DNA from: Rubripirellula amarantea
GTDB taxonomy: Bacteria > Planctomycetota > Planctomycetia > Pirellulales > Pirellulaceae
NCBI RefSeq assembly: GCF_007859865.1
Contig: NZ_SJPI01000001.1
Location: forward strand, 3,037,406 to 3,101,405
Reading direction: 5' to 3'
Length of the DNA stretch: 64,000 nt
Positions 53,772 through 62,010 of this stretch are shown here, piece after piece (position 1 is the first letter of the stretch; each line of letters begins with the position of its first letter). The notes beneath the pieces are model-generated. The model made no database searches, was not told where the DNA came from, and was given only the letters and a program-made list of their open reading frames with translations. Made by a program: the position numbers and the translations under genes.

Positions 53772-54401
53772 ATGGACGTACAGACGGAACCGCAGCGTGA
53801 CTCGTCGGTGACATACATCCCGCGGTCGGTGATCTTAATTCCCGGATTGTTCGAACCTAGCATTGCCCTGCTGCCGCTGCAGATTTCGATGCAGACGCAT
53901 GCGGAAACGATCGAGCGCTGGCACGATCGAATTGCTTTTCGTTCCTTCGAAAAAAGCGTTAGTCGGCTCGCTGATGCGATCGCCGGCGATCCCGACGAAC
54001 TTGGTTCCATTGGTCTTGTCACGCATAGCTTTGGCGATTGGGTCGCTCGCGCGGCGATTGCGAAGTCCAGTCATCATCGCGTCCGTTCAATGGTTTCGCT
54101 CGCCCCCGTAATGCGATCGGGGTTCTTGTCTTGGCTTGCTTATGCACTGACATGGAAACTCATTCCCGAAATCAAAGTCATCATGGATCGCGAACTGGCC
54201 TGTGCGAATCTCAATTGCGATCAACGAGTGAGGCGTCTCGTGATCTGGTCTCATTTCGACGAGAGCCTACGGCAGATGCCGCTTGATCAAGTTCCCAATG
54301 TTCGTGTCGAAAAAGTTTGGGCAACCCACCTTTCCATTGCCTGGCAACCAAGAGTGCTTCGTCTTGCCAAAAACTTTTTGTTTTTCCCGACGGAAAATTA
54401 G
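53772..54401 (+). CDS. alpha/beta-hydrolase-fold protein
   Basis: 209 residues from the ATG at 53772 (a GTG four codons upstream is in frame). The strand SVILIPGLFEPS and the nucleophile elbow LVTHSFGDWVAR (T-H-S-F-G, close to G-x-S-x-G) point to an alpha/beta hydrolase, lipase/esterase-like. A catalytic His may be in WATHLSIAW near the end. The catalytic acid is not clear; the fold is shorter than usual. It lies 26 bases before the phosphoesterase gene. Substrate unknown. Confidence 0.72.
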   Translation: MDVQTEPQRDSSVTYIPRSVILIPGLFEPSIALLPLQISMQTHAETIERWHDRIAFRSFEKSVSRLADAIAGDPDELGSIGLVTHSFGDWVARAAIAKSSHHRVRSMVSLAPVMRSGFLSWLAYALTWKLIPEIKVIMDRELACANLNCDQRVRRLVIWSHFDESLRQMPLDQVPNVRVEKVWATHLSIAWQPRVLRLAKNFLFFPTEN

Positions 54402-54427
54402 TGCCATTGCGGTCTTATAATAATGAC

Positions 54428-55189
54428 ATGTTGCACCAACACGCTCCCATGATCATGCGCTGGCCGAATGAAGCTAATTCTTCAACGCGGTTTTGCTTTG
54501 TTTCGGATTTGCATTGTTTTAGCAGTCGATCGACGGCCACACAGCATGAGTCTTTGATCGAACAAGTCATTGATCGAAGCGATGTCTGCGTTTGGGGCGG
54601 CGACCTTTTCGACTTTCGATGGAGCCAGGTTGGACATGAAGACGATTCGATCGAAGCGGCACTGGAATGGTTGAGCCGATTTTACGAAGCGTACCCTACC
54701 AAGCAGTTTGTTTTCCTAACAGGAAATCACGACGCTCATGGGGGCTTTGCGGAGCGATTGCGTGAGTGGGGACATGATCGAAATCGGTTTCTTTGTGGGC
54801 TCGATGCGCTAGTGGTCCGCGACACAGTTTTCTTACACGGTGATGTGATCGAGGGGGGCGGTACCGATATCGCGTTTGCGAACTACCGCCGAACGTGGCA
54901 GGGCAAACCCGTCGCTCATCCTCACGCTAGCAAGTTTTATGACGCAGCAGTCTCGGCGAGGTTGCATCAAGCCGTCGCAATGAGTGCGCACCGCCGGCGA
55001 AGGACCTGCCTGAGACTCGCAAGATGGATCAACCGGCAAGACTCAGCCTTACTCGAACCGATTGAACGTGTCGTCTTTGGTCACACTCACCGCCAGATTG
55101 AACGATACCACAATGCCGGCTTTGAATTTCACAACGGAGGCGCGGCCATCAAGCACGTCAAATTCAAGCCTGTCGAACTCGTGATTTGA
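54428..55189 (+). CDS. calcineurin-like metallophosphoesterase
   Basis: 253 residues from the ATG at 54428; the frame is open upstream, but that part overlaps the hydrolase gene and has no similarity. The motifs are intact: CFVSDLHCF (D-x-H), VWGGDLFDF (GD), LTGNHDAHGG (GNHD), and VVFGHTHRQIE (GHTH). It is of the UDP-2,3-diacylglucosamine hydrolase / YkuE type by layout, but the substrate is not certain. It follows the hydrolase gene by 26 bases, so both are likely on one transcript. Confidence 0.85.
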   Translation: MLHQHAPMIMRWPNEANSSTRFCFVSDLHCFSSRSTATQHESLIEQVIDRSDVCVWGGDLFDFRWSQVGHEDDSIEAALEWLSRFYEAYPTKQFVFLTGNHDAHGGFAERLREWGHDRNRFLCGLDALVVRDTVFLHGDVIEGGGTDIAFANYRRTWQGKPVAHPHASKFYDAAVSARLHQAVAMSAHRRRRTCLRLARWINRQDSALLEPIERVVFGHTHRQIERYHNAGFEFHNGGAAIKHVKFKPVELVI

Positions 55190-55473
55190 CGATTCTCTCG
55201 CGCGACGTGCATGTGTGGGACGAGCATGCAGTCGAGTCCATGTCTGTGTTCGTGTCTGTGTTCGAGCAGGCACCTATGTGATCGCTAACACTCGCAATCG
55301 CTGACACACGCATCGCTGACACGCTCACCGTGACACGCGATATCGCTGATGCACGCAATCGTGACCCATGCGAATGCGAACGTTGACCACGGCAATTGGT
55401 TTGACTGTGATTGTGATTATCGCGATTGGCGTTACAACACCTGCTTTTACGCCCATCCTGCAAGCGAAACTTA
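55190..55473. repeat. degenerate short repeats between phosphoesterase and MFS genes
   Basis: About 280 bases with no gene. At 55,240-55,265 a unit TGTGTTCGTGTC is nearly duplicated; from 55,280 to 55,370 the words ATCGCTGAC, CACGCA and GTGACACG recur in loose order. It looks like a decayed tandem repeat. Confidence 0.5.
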
Positions 55474-56862
55474 ATGCTCCATCGAGCTTCGGACACACTG
55501 GCTGCAAAGTTGCCGTTCTTCTACGGCTACTTGATGATTCCGCTTGCGATGATGTTGCAGATCACGACCAGTCCCGGCCAAACGTTTGCTTTTAGTGCTT
55601 TCACGCCATCCTTTCGCCAAGCGTTTGCGATGAGCGACAGCCACCTTACGTTCGCCTACATGTTGGGGACGTTCTTAGCGGCCATTCCTTTGACCATCGT
55701 TGGGCCTTTGTCAGATCGTTTCGGATTGAAGGGGTTGTCGACCTTGGCCGTCTTGGGAGTGTCGTTGACATGTTGGCTGGCATCATTCGCAACAGGTTGG
55801 TGGAACTTGTTGCTTGTTTTTTTCTTGCTACGTCTGCTAGGTCAGGGATCGCTCAGCCTGCTTGGCGGAAACGCAATTTCGATGTGGTTTCGAAATCGAA
55901 TAGGGCGGGTATCCGCACTGATGAGCATCGGAACTGCCTTCGCGTTCGCCTGGGTTCCTGGCATGATTCGCAATTCCATTGACGCCATTGGCTGGCGTGA
56001 CACGTATCAAGTGATCGCCGTGCTAGTTGCCGCAACCACCCTGCCGCTAGTGCTCATCTTTTTCCGCAATCGACCGGAAGAAATCGGGCAGAGTGTCGAC
56101 GGAGGGCATACCCATCGCACTCCAACTCAAAACGACAAAACACCTTTGGCGGGTTCTCAACAGCCGACTCGAACCGAACCCGACGCAATCGCAATTGCAA
56201 TCGAAACCGAGCCGTCGATGACATTCGCTCAAGCGATTCGGACGCCCGCCTTTTGGATTCTGGCAGTTACGAATCTTGCCTGGGCATTGATAGGAACCGG
56301 AGTCGTGTTCTATCTCTATATCATTTGTCAGCAGCGGGGCTTCGAGGTCGACGTTCCCAGCAACCTATTCAAAACGTTTGGCCTGTGCATGCTGGCTGGA
56401 CAGCTTGGCGGTGGAGTGCTGGCGGACTTCGTGCGACTGAACCGCATGCTCGGCTTAGGCACTGCGATGCTATGTCTTGGAATTAGTTCGTTGTTGGTGG
56501 GGCGAAGCGAAACGACCTTGCAAGCCTTCGCCGTTTTTTTTGGTGGTGGCCAAGGATTGCTCTTGGCTGTCGGATCCGTGGTCTGGGTTCGCTACTACGG
56601 TCGCCAATCCTTAGGGTCAATCCGTGGCAGCGCTTGGTGCGCCACGGTGGCTGGCAGCGGTTGCGGTCCTCTTTTGATGGGCATGTCGCTTGATCGATAC
56701 GGTAGTTTCGATCCGGCGATCAAGTTGTTTCTCGTCACCATGGGGATCCTCGCGGTCGCATCCTGGTTCGCTATTAACCCGAGTAAAGTTTTGAACCCAG
56801 AGCCAAGCTTGATAGTCCCCGACAAAGACTTGATAGTCCCTGGCAAAGAAATAGATGGCTGA
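55474..56862 (+). CDS. MFS transporter
   Basis: 462 residues from the ATG at 55474. About 12 membrane helices in two groups of six with a longer cytoplasmic loop (about 205-245, acidic and Thr-rich). The first loop has GPLSDRFGLKGLS, the D-R-x-G pattern of the major facilitator superfamily. The C-terminal tail contains a near-duplicated 21-bp unit (LIVPDKD, LIVPGKE). The substrate is not predictable; the opening is like the oxalate/formate antiporter and MCT-like branch (inference). Its upstream neighbour is a phosphoesterase, 280 bases away. Confidence 0.88.
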   Translation: MLHRASDTLAAKLPFFYGYLMIPLAMMLQITTSPGQTFAFSAFTPSFRQAFAMSDSHLTFAYMLGTFLAAIPLTIVGPLSDRFGLKGLSTLAVLGVSLTCWLASFATGWWNLLLVFFLLRLLGQGSLSLLGGNAISMWFRNRIGRVSALMSIGTAFAFAWVPGMIRNSIDAIGWRDTYQVIAVLVAATTLPLVLIFFRNRPEEIGQSVDGGHTHRTPTQNDKTPLAGSQQPTRTEPDAIAIAIETEPSMTFAQAIRTPAFWILAVTNLAWALIGTGVVFYLYIICQQRGFEVDVPSNLFKTFGLCMLAGQLGGGVLADFVRLNRMLGLGTAMLCLGISSLLVGRSETTLQAFAVFFGGGQGLLLAVGSVVWVRYYGRQSLGSIRGSAWCATVAGSGCGPLLMGMSLDRYGSFDPAIKLFLVTMGILAVASWFAINPSKVLNPEPSLIVPDKDLIVPGKEIDG

Positions 56863-57365
56863 CTGACAGAGTCATCACTCTGGGGTCTGCCTTTGATAAG
56901 TCTGCTGTCAACGGTTGGCATGAACGACTGAAATTAGGGCCAGCATCAAGGCCGGCATGAGAAAGTCCGACCGTCGTTGTCAACAACGGTGAATGATCTC
57001 AAAATGGACGGATCGCACCCTCAGCAGATTTGGGAAAACAAGGTCGATCACAACTACCGCTCGTTACCCCGTTTTGCTCTCACCGCCTTGCCCCGTTTTG
57101 CTCCCACCGCCTTTTGTCTCACAAAGACCCTTGGTCCACAGCAAATCAATGAATATCTGCGGGTAGCCAATGGGGTGCCTCTCAGAAGCAGGCATTAAGG
57201 TCGTGCTTCTTCGCCCTATATCGGATATTCCCCGTCAGCATCGCCGTTTCGCTGGACGGAGCATAGGATAGGTGGACGGTCGACAACGCATGAGGACGCG
57301 CAAAAGAAGCATGTTGACCCTCAATTTTCGATCACATCTTCACGACTAAAGAATCGAGTTCTTCA
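56863..57365. other. intergenic region with a 24-bp tandem duplication
   Basis: About 500 bases with no convincing gene. At 57,066-57,113 a 24-base unit (CCCCGTTTTGCTC-CACCGCCTT) is duplicated with two differences. A 73-codon open frame across it reads as repeat translation and I do not accept it. Confidence 0.5.
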
Positions 57366-58088
57366 ATGCTCAAGACGCTGACCTGCACTTCCCTGCTCAT
57401 TTCTCTCATGGCGATTTCCACGATGGCGCAAGACAACTCGGCCCCCGCAACACTTTCGCAGCAGTTGGCTGAAAAGGCCGCTGGGTTTGCCAAGAAAGCA
57501 CCGGCCGACCGACTCGCGGCCTTCACCAAAGGCATCGACGACGTGCGAGCGAGCGGAATTGAAGACTCAGCAAAGCAAGTCGGGGACGATGCGGTGGATG
57601 GAACATTGGCTGGATGGAAAGGTGATTCCGTTACGCTGAGTGAGTTATGGAAAGAAGGCCCCGTGGTGTTGATGTGGTATCGCGGCGGTTGGTGTCCGTA
57701 CTGCAACATTCAGCTTCGAGCGATGCAGCAATCGCTCGACAAGATCGAAAATGCGGGAGCGAGATTGGTTGTGTTGACTCCAGAGTTGCCAGAGAAAGCC
57801 AAGGAGACGGCCGAGGCAAGCGGCATTTCAATCGTGGCCTTGCACGATCAGGATTTAGCCCTAGCGAAGAAGTACGGAATCGTTTTTGAACTGCCCGAAG
57901 TGATTGCTCCGATGTATCAAGCTCGTTTGCCAGAGTACAACGGCAACAGCGCACTCGAGCTTCCACTCTCTGCGACCTACGTCATCAATTCGTCGGGGAA
58001 GATCACTTACGCATTCTTGGACGCTGATTACAAGAAGCGAGCAGAGCCCAGCGAAGTCATCGAAGCTGTCAAAGCCGCAGCCAAATAG
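57366..58088 (+). CDS. exported peroxiredoxin-like (AhpC/TSA) protein
   Basis: 240 residues. Signal peptide MLKTLTCTSLLISLMAISTMA with cleavage after TMA. The thioredoxin-fold domain (about 75-235) has WYRGGWCPYC (Cys110, Cys113), the vicinal pair of AhpC-TSA-like proteins. The CxxC in place of the usual P-x-x-x-T-x-x-C motif fits the two-cysteine 'peroxiredoxin-like' subgroup. It probably reduces peroxides or acts as a disulfide reductase outside the cytoplasm. It is isolated from other genes. Confidence 0.88.
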   Translation: MLKTLTCTSLLISLMAISTMAQDNSAPATLSQQLAEKAAGFAKKAPADRLAAFTKGIDDVRASGIEDSAKQVGDDAVDGTLAGWKGDSVTLSELWKEGPVVLMWYRGGWCPYCNIQLRAMQQSLDKIENAGARLVVLTPELPEKAKETAEASGISIVALHDQDLALAKKYGIVFELPEVIAPMYQARLPEYNGNSALELPLSATYVINSSGKITYAFLDADYKKRAEPSEVIEAVKAAAK

Positions 58089-58689
58089 TTCGCCGCTTAG
58101 CGAGATCAAGTGACAAGCCAAAGGCTCGCCGCAACGGTTCACACAGATGGAATTGAGGAGTTTGCGAGTCGATAGCTCGAGTCCGCCTTTGCCGTCCTTT
58201 GGGATCTCGATTTGATGAAAACTAAGGTAGTTCATGGTCGCCGATACCAAGAACGCTTGCCAACGGTAGCGAATGGTTGATTGCCTTCGTGTCGACCGCC
58301 TTTGTGCTAGCTGCTTTTCGGGAAAGCGAAACACCGGCAATCTTGTCGATCGCCATCCGAACGCATGGGGAGGCGAACTCCACCATGACGCCTTCGGCGA
58401 GGGAAGAGTCACATGAGAGGTTACGCGTGGCGTTTCCTTGCCTGCGAACGGTGTCTCTTCGTCTTGTCACTGTGCTTTGTGGGTTCGTTTTCACGCATGC
58501 CCAAGATCATGCGACCCATGAAACCTTGGGACCAATGAAATCGTAGCTATCACTGCATATAAAAGACGAAGTGTCTTTGTCCTTACGATATTGGCTGCGT
58601 CTGGCCCGGTTCACCAGCGATGACGCGTAGGTTGCCGTTCACTCTTATATCAATGTGATAACGACCCGGATGCCGCCGCGTTCCACGAA
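58089..58689. repeat. gene-free region, possible dispersed repeat at about 58,108-58,500
   Basis: Minus-strand frames 58222-58494 and the overlapping 57861-58412 read as protein-like over part of their length (MVEFASPCVRMAIDKIAG; GGLELSTRKLLNSICV), then switch frame. Protein-like text in two frames with no start suggests a degraded or non-coding dispersed repeat; I cannot compare copies here. The rest up to the tRNA fragment has no gene. Confidence 0.35.
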
Positions 58690-58724
58690 AAAACCCCGCA
58701 AAACGCTGGGTTTTACGGGGTTTT
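58690..58724 (-). terminator. intrinsic terminator of the original tRNA-Val
   Basis: Reading the minus strand, a perfect 9-bp stem AAAACCCCG/CGGGGTTTT encloses a second AAAAC/GTTTT stem, then a run of six T. It lies seven bases downstream of the tRNA-Val fragment, as expected of its native terminator. Confidence 0.85.
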
Positions 58725-58730
58725 CGATGA

Positions 58731-58775
58731 TGGACGATACAGAACTCGAATCTGTGACCTCCACGATGTCAACGT
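58731..58775 (-). tRNA. 3' fragment of tRNA-Val (GAC): attachment-site half
   Basis: About 45 bases on the minus strand match the 3' part of a tRNA-Val: anticodon loop TTGACAT with anticodon GAC, 3' half of the anticodon stem CGTGG, variable loop AGGTC, T arm ACAGA-TTCGAGT-TCTGT, and acceptor ATCGTCC with discriminator A. The 5' half is missing: upstream there is no GGACGAT to pair with the acceptor, and the anticodon stem keeps only three pairs. This is the typical scar left when an integrase inserts an element into a tRNA gene, the fragment being the att repeat distant from the intact gene. Confidence 0.88.
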
Positions 58776-58980
58776 CTCTGCACCTTGCGAGAACAGCGTA
58801 AATTGCGAAGTCAAAAGCAACGACGCCGAATGGTTGCACCACTGGTTGCACCTGATTGCCGAATCGGGTCAAAGGTCGGGCGCTTCGGTACTGGTCGATA
58901 CGATCGCCGAAACGCTAGGGGCCGACGCTGTTGGACGGTTGCTAGATGCTTTGCAAAAACAAGCCAAGGCGGTTGATTGA
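58776..58980 (+). pseudogene. protein-like tail without a start, possible integrase C-terminus
   Basis: The frame is open from 58,624 to the stop at 58,978-58,980 and has no ATG. It first reads through the tRNA fragment (RYRTRICDLHDVNV, known as tRNA-derived text) and then becomes protein-like: SNDAEWLHHWLHLIAESGQ, then VLVDTIAETLGADAVGRLLD. This is what the 3' end of a gene that spans the attachment site would look like once the element is integrated. The integrase beginning at 63,316 reads toward the other att and would join this tail in the circular form (inference). Confidence 0.5.
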
Positions 58981-59500
58981 GAATGAACGGCGGCTGTCTG
59001 AGTGCATCGCACGACTAACCGAGGGACAATCGCGCCCGTTGATAAACTGGAACGATGCAGAGATGCGGGGGGCAATACGGCTTTCGGGTCCCGTACAGGT
59101 ATCGCTCCGGTCGCGGTATTGCTGAGTCGCAACTACTGGTAGACACAGTCCGACGCAGTGATGCAAGCGGGGAGGGGGCCGGTGCGTGATCGTGCTTGGC
59201 ACCCCCGGCACAAAGGTACTTCGACGCGACTGCTTGGCGGGCACCGCTATTCCTACTTCGTAACTTTCGCACGAACGACGCATGAACCAGGACCACCCCC
59301 ACCACCAATTGATTGCGAGTACGGGGGGCGGGTATTTTCTGCGGGATGAATTGCTTACGACCGATTGCTCCTGATGTTTGTTGTGCGTGCAGCAAAGTGA
59401 TTTTGCGGGTCCTTTCCAGGTAAAGGCTGGGAGCGGGTAGGGGCACCGCGAACTGTGTCTGGTTGCAAAAAATGAAAACTGGCTTCCCTTTCCTATATTG
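58981..59500. other. element left-end region without a clear gene
   Basis: About 500 bases. Two overlapping minus-strand open frames (58942-59511 and 59015-59539) look like low-complexity translation and I do not accept them. A G-run (AGCGGGGAGGGGGCC) and C-runs occur at 59,167-59,300. Confidence 0.4.
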
Positions 59501-59503
59501 GGA

Positions 59504-59823
59504 GATACCAACGATTCGCTGTGTTTTCAGCAATGGCAAGGGAAGTCGGCATCGCCGAACGAACTCTCTCTATGAGAGCGGGGCTCGGGCATCGCAGAGG
59601 ATCGGAACCAAGACCCCGGAAGGACCCCGCAAGGTTGCTTCGTCGCGTTTCTTGCCCAACAATGACACCAATGCGGGTCTGATCGCCCGCTGTTTTCGTC
59701 GTCGCCTGATCCGCGATGACTTCCAAAGGTACGCCGTTCGCTACGGCCGCACGATTCCACCGGTCGCTGACGCCCTTTCCGTCACGGCCGGTCGAATCGG
59801 CCTATTGATTGAAAGGATTGAGA
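59504..59823 (+). pseudogene. degenerate helix-turn-helix gene (frameshifted remnant)
   Basis: The frame around 59,510-59,570 reads FAVFSAMAREVGIAERTL, typical of a helix-turn-helix found in replication or helicase-like proteins of mobile elements. It then breaks at a CTCTCTCT run and protein-like text continues in another frame (YESGARASQRIG to DALSVTAGRIGLL). A one-base gain or two-base loss at the CT run would join them. A separate 134-codon frame from 59463 covers the second part. Treated as a broken gene. Confidence 0.3.
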
Positions 59824-60876
59824 ATGCGCCAAGACTTCATAGATCAAGTCGCTCACCATTGCCATGATGTCCCGCCGGAAGATCGAACTTTCGCCGATTT
59901 GCTTTTGGGAATGCGTTGTATTGAATCATCGAAAAAAGCAGCAATTGAGAGCCAAGAAAAATCAGAGTCATTCCCAGCGAACGATAGAAGCGGCCATCGC
60001 GATTACTACATGCTTGCAGCGATGCGAGAAGATCGTATAGCGAGCAAATTGCTTGGGGACCTTTTGACTTGGCCGGGAGTCGATCGAATCAAAATAGAGT
60101 TTGAATCAAACGGGGACCGATTTTCTTCTGAGTCGTTAATCCGCTATCGGGCCGTTTTTTGCAAGACAGCGAAAATCACAACGATGGATTTCGACAAAAA
60201 GAAAATCTTGGACTTGGCAAGTTTGCTCGATGAAGAAGCTGATAACCCCACCGAGTCGGAAACGGAAAGGCAGTTAGACGTAGTGAAATCTGAACGGATG
60301 CGACGGCAACTTGCAAAGGAAACATCCGCGTTGGCGCTGCAAAAAATTGTTGATTTGATTTCAGTTTCGCAGTCTGGTTTGGTTGGTGTTATGCGGCACG
60401 GAGAGGAAGCGATAACACATTCAAATATGGAGACGAGAACCCACGTTGGAACGTCGCCGCTCAGTTCGACAACTGCACTACAACCCCAAGCATCGGAGGC
60501 CAAGAACGCGACATTTGAAAAGATGACCGCCGATGCGGAGGGCTGTGGTCTATCTGTCGTGCAAAAGCTCGAAAAGATTGTCCCTGAACTGAAAGCCGAC
60601 GCGCCGTTTTGGAATCAAGCCAAGTCTGTGAAAGGAACGTCCGAAGGCACCCTGGCAAATAAGCGTTCCGAGGCACGCAAGCCTGATGGGTTCGGTGATG
60701 AAATCGCAGATGGGACATTCGGCTACCACGTCCCGGTGAACTCGAAAGAAAGGGGTTTTGTTGTTTGGCGATTGAATAAAGGTAAGGCTTACTACCAGTG
60801 CGATGCGACCGGGAAGCATCTGATCTATCCATTAGACTCGCTGCCTGACTCACTATCTCCCTCACTCCCTCACTAG
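59824..60876 (+). CDS. hypothetical protein of the integrated element
   Basis: 350 residues from the ATG at 59824, with AAGGA nine bases ahead. The chain is hydrophilic and helical (for example EETDNPTES-like acidic stretch near 140-150), with no membrane segment. A C-terminal domain (about 290-340, GTFGYHVPVNSKERGFVVWR) has a compact beta character, ending in repetitive PLDSLPDSLSPSLPH. I do not recognise a family. Position suggests an element-specific function such as replication control. Confidence 0.65.
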   Translation: MRQDFIDQVAHHCHDVPPEDRTFADLLLGMRCIESSKKAAIESQEKSESFPANDRSGHRDYYMLAAMREDRIASKLLGDLLTWPGVDRIKIEFESNGDRFSSESLIRYRAVFCKTAKITTMDFDKKKILDLASLLDEEADNPTESETERQLDVVKSERMRRQLAKETSALALQKIVDLISVSQSGLVGVMRHGEEAITHSNMETRTHVGTSPLSSTTALQPQASEAKNATFEKMTADAEGCGLSVVQKLEKIVPELKADAPFWNQAKSVKGTSEGTLANKRSEARKPDGFGDEIADGTFGYHVPVNSKERGFVVWRLNKGKAYYQCDATGKHLIYPLDSLPDSLSPSLPH

Positions 60877-61003
60877 TCTGCCTCACTTGCCTCATTCTCG
60901 CCAAAACGGCGATTGAGTGACATTGCAAGACAGCATCTAACGACGACTGAACGCCAGCAACTTCGCTGGTCTTCATTACCCGTTGTTGGATGGAGTTAAA
61001 CCA
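60877..61003. other. short gap with serine/leucine-coding repeats
   Basis: A CTCACT-type simple repeat spans about 60,845-60,895, part inside and part after the hypothetical gene. No other gene. Confidence 0.4.
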
Positions 61004-61270
61004 ATGACAAACTCAATGATGCCCAAAGCATCAGAGGCGATCGTGGACACTGTTCGCGATGGCCACAAACGAGCAATGATGTCAGTTGATGATGTCGCTG
61101 CCGAACTCGGTTGTTCGTCTCGCCATGTTCGCAGAATGATCGACGGTCAAAGACTACCGAGGCCGATTCGACTTGGGTCGCTGGTCAGAATCCTTCGCTC
61201 GGATTTCGACCGCTGGTTAGCCGATGGCTGTCCAAATGTTCGCAACGCAAGTAAGCGGGGGCGGACATGA
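61004..61270 (+). CDS. excisionase/AlpA-like HTH DNA-binding protein
   Basis: 88 residues from the ATG at 61004 (a TTG seven codons upstream is in frame). The stretch MSVDDVAAELGCSSRHVRRM is a MerR/AlpA-type winged helix-turn-helix, followed by LPRPIRLGSLVRILRSDFDRWL, the family's wing and helix. Proteins of this type often act as excisionases or regulators in integrated elements. It overlaps the next gene by ATGA. Confidence 0.85.
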   Translation: MTNSMMPKASEAIVDTVRDGHKRAMMSVDDVAAELGCSSRHVRRMIDGQRLPRPIRLGSLVRILRSDFDRWLADGCPNVRNASKRGRT

Positions 61271-61758
61271 ATGCCAACGAAAACCAATCCGAAGCAAAGC
61301 AGGGTTTTCTATTCGACGGTATCGGATCCGAGTTTGATTTCTTTGTTGGCGTAGCTGTCTTGGTTCACAGCGACGACGACCGGATTCGTGTCGCGAAACT
61401 AGCGTTCCTGGAATGCTTGCTGAGCGACGGAACCGTATCAATGGATTCGATTGTTAGGGACTCGCACGCAACGTACGAGTCCGCGTCGCTGTCCAAAAAG
61501 ATCGGTCCTGCGATTCGAAATTTACAACACGACGGTTTGATACGTTTCGTGACCACGAAGCACAGTAGTCGCAAGTCACGTAAGGGTGGCTGGACTGGTG
61601 TGTGGGAACTCTTGGACCGAAAAGCCGCCGAAGCCAGAGCAAGCCGACTACGCCTTGCTCTTTCAATAAAAAACGACCCAGCGAGGGCAATCGCTGAGTC
61701 GCCAATTTCAACAAACTCAAAACCTGATGGGAATCAAAATCATGAGACTGCTAAGTAA
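61267..61758 (+). CDS. hypothetical element protein, probable winged helix
   Basis: 163 residues; the ATG overlaps the HTH gene stop (ATGA), so the two are translationally coupled. The middle reads as a winged-helix-like unit (VAKLAFLECLLSDGTVSMDS, KIGPAIRNLQHDGLIRFVTT), followed by a charged tail (AAEARASRLRLAL). It may bind DNA and act with the HTH protein. No family recognised. Confidence 0.65.
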   Translation: MNANENQSEAKQGFLFDGIGSEFDFFVGVAVLVHSDDDRIRVAKLAFLECLLSDGTVSMDSIVRDSHATYESASLSKKIGPAIRNLQHDGLIRFVTTKHSSRKSRKGGWTGVWELLDRKAAEARASRLRLALSIKNDPARAIAESPISTNSKPDGNQNHETAK

Positions 61759-61933
61759 CATTCTACACCCTGAGAAGCTCGACGACGACACCAGCTTAGA
61801 CTTGCAGAATGCGGGTTGCGTCCGTACGACCAGCCAGGGAATCGAAGTGCATCCAGAGCGACGAGCGACTCGTTTCGACGTTCGTGGTTTTCTTGACCGA
61901 CTAGCAAAGCATCAGTGCAGAATCCCTGCCTGA
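61742..61933 (+). CDS. small hypothetical protein
   Basis: 63 residues from the ATG at 61742 (68 from 61727), overlapping the end of the preceding gene. The sequence (IMRLLSNILHPEKLDDDTSL; ERRATRFDVRGFLDRLAKHQ) is soluble and mixed alpha/beta, with no motif known to me. A strong terminator follows 20 bases later, which supports the end of a transcript here. Confidence 0.5.
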   Translation: MRLLSNILHPEKLDDDTSLDLQNAGCVRTTSQGIEVHPERRATRFDVRGFLDRLAKHQCRIPA

Positions 61934-61952
61934 TCTGCTGATCGTCTTTGGT

Positions 61953-61987
61953 GCAGCCCGAATCACTCGATTCGGGCTGCCGTTTTC
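61953..61987 (+). terminator. intrinsic terminator within the element
   Basis: A perfect 12-bp inverted repeat GCAGCCCGAATC ... GATTCGGGCTGC with a 4-base loop ACTC, followed by CGTTTTCTT. It ends the HTH-to-small-protein run and lies upstream of the prim-pol gene's chosen start. Confidence 0.85.
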
Positions 61988-62010
61988 TTGCATCTTTGGT
62001 TCCAAGGCAA

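Noticed and set aside
56977-57198. 73-codon plus-strand frame
   Set aside because: Mostly translation of a 24-bp duplication; no ribosome binding site.
58731-58775. Complete functional tRNA at the element left end
   Set aside because: The 5' half (acceptor and D arm) is missing.
58942-59539. Two long overlapping minus-strand frames in the element
   Set aside because: Low-complexity composition with no motif; likely chance opening in GC-rich DNA.
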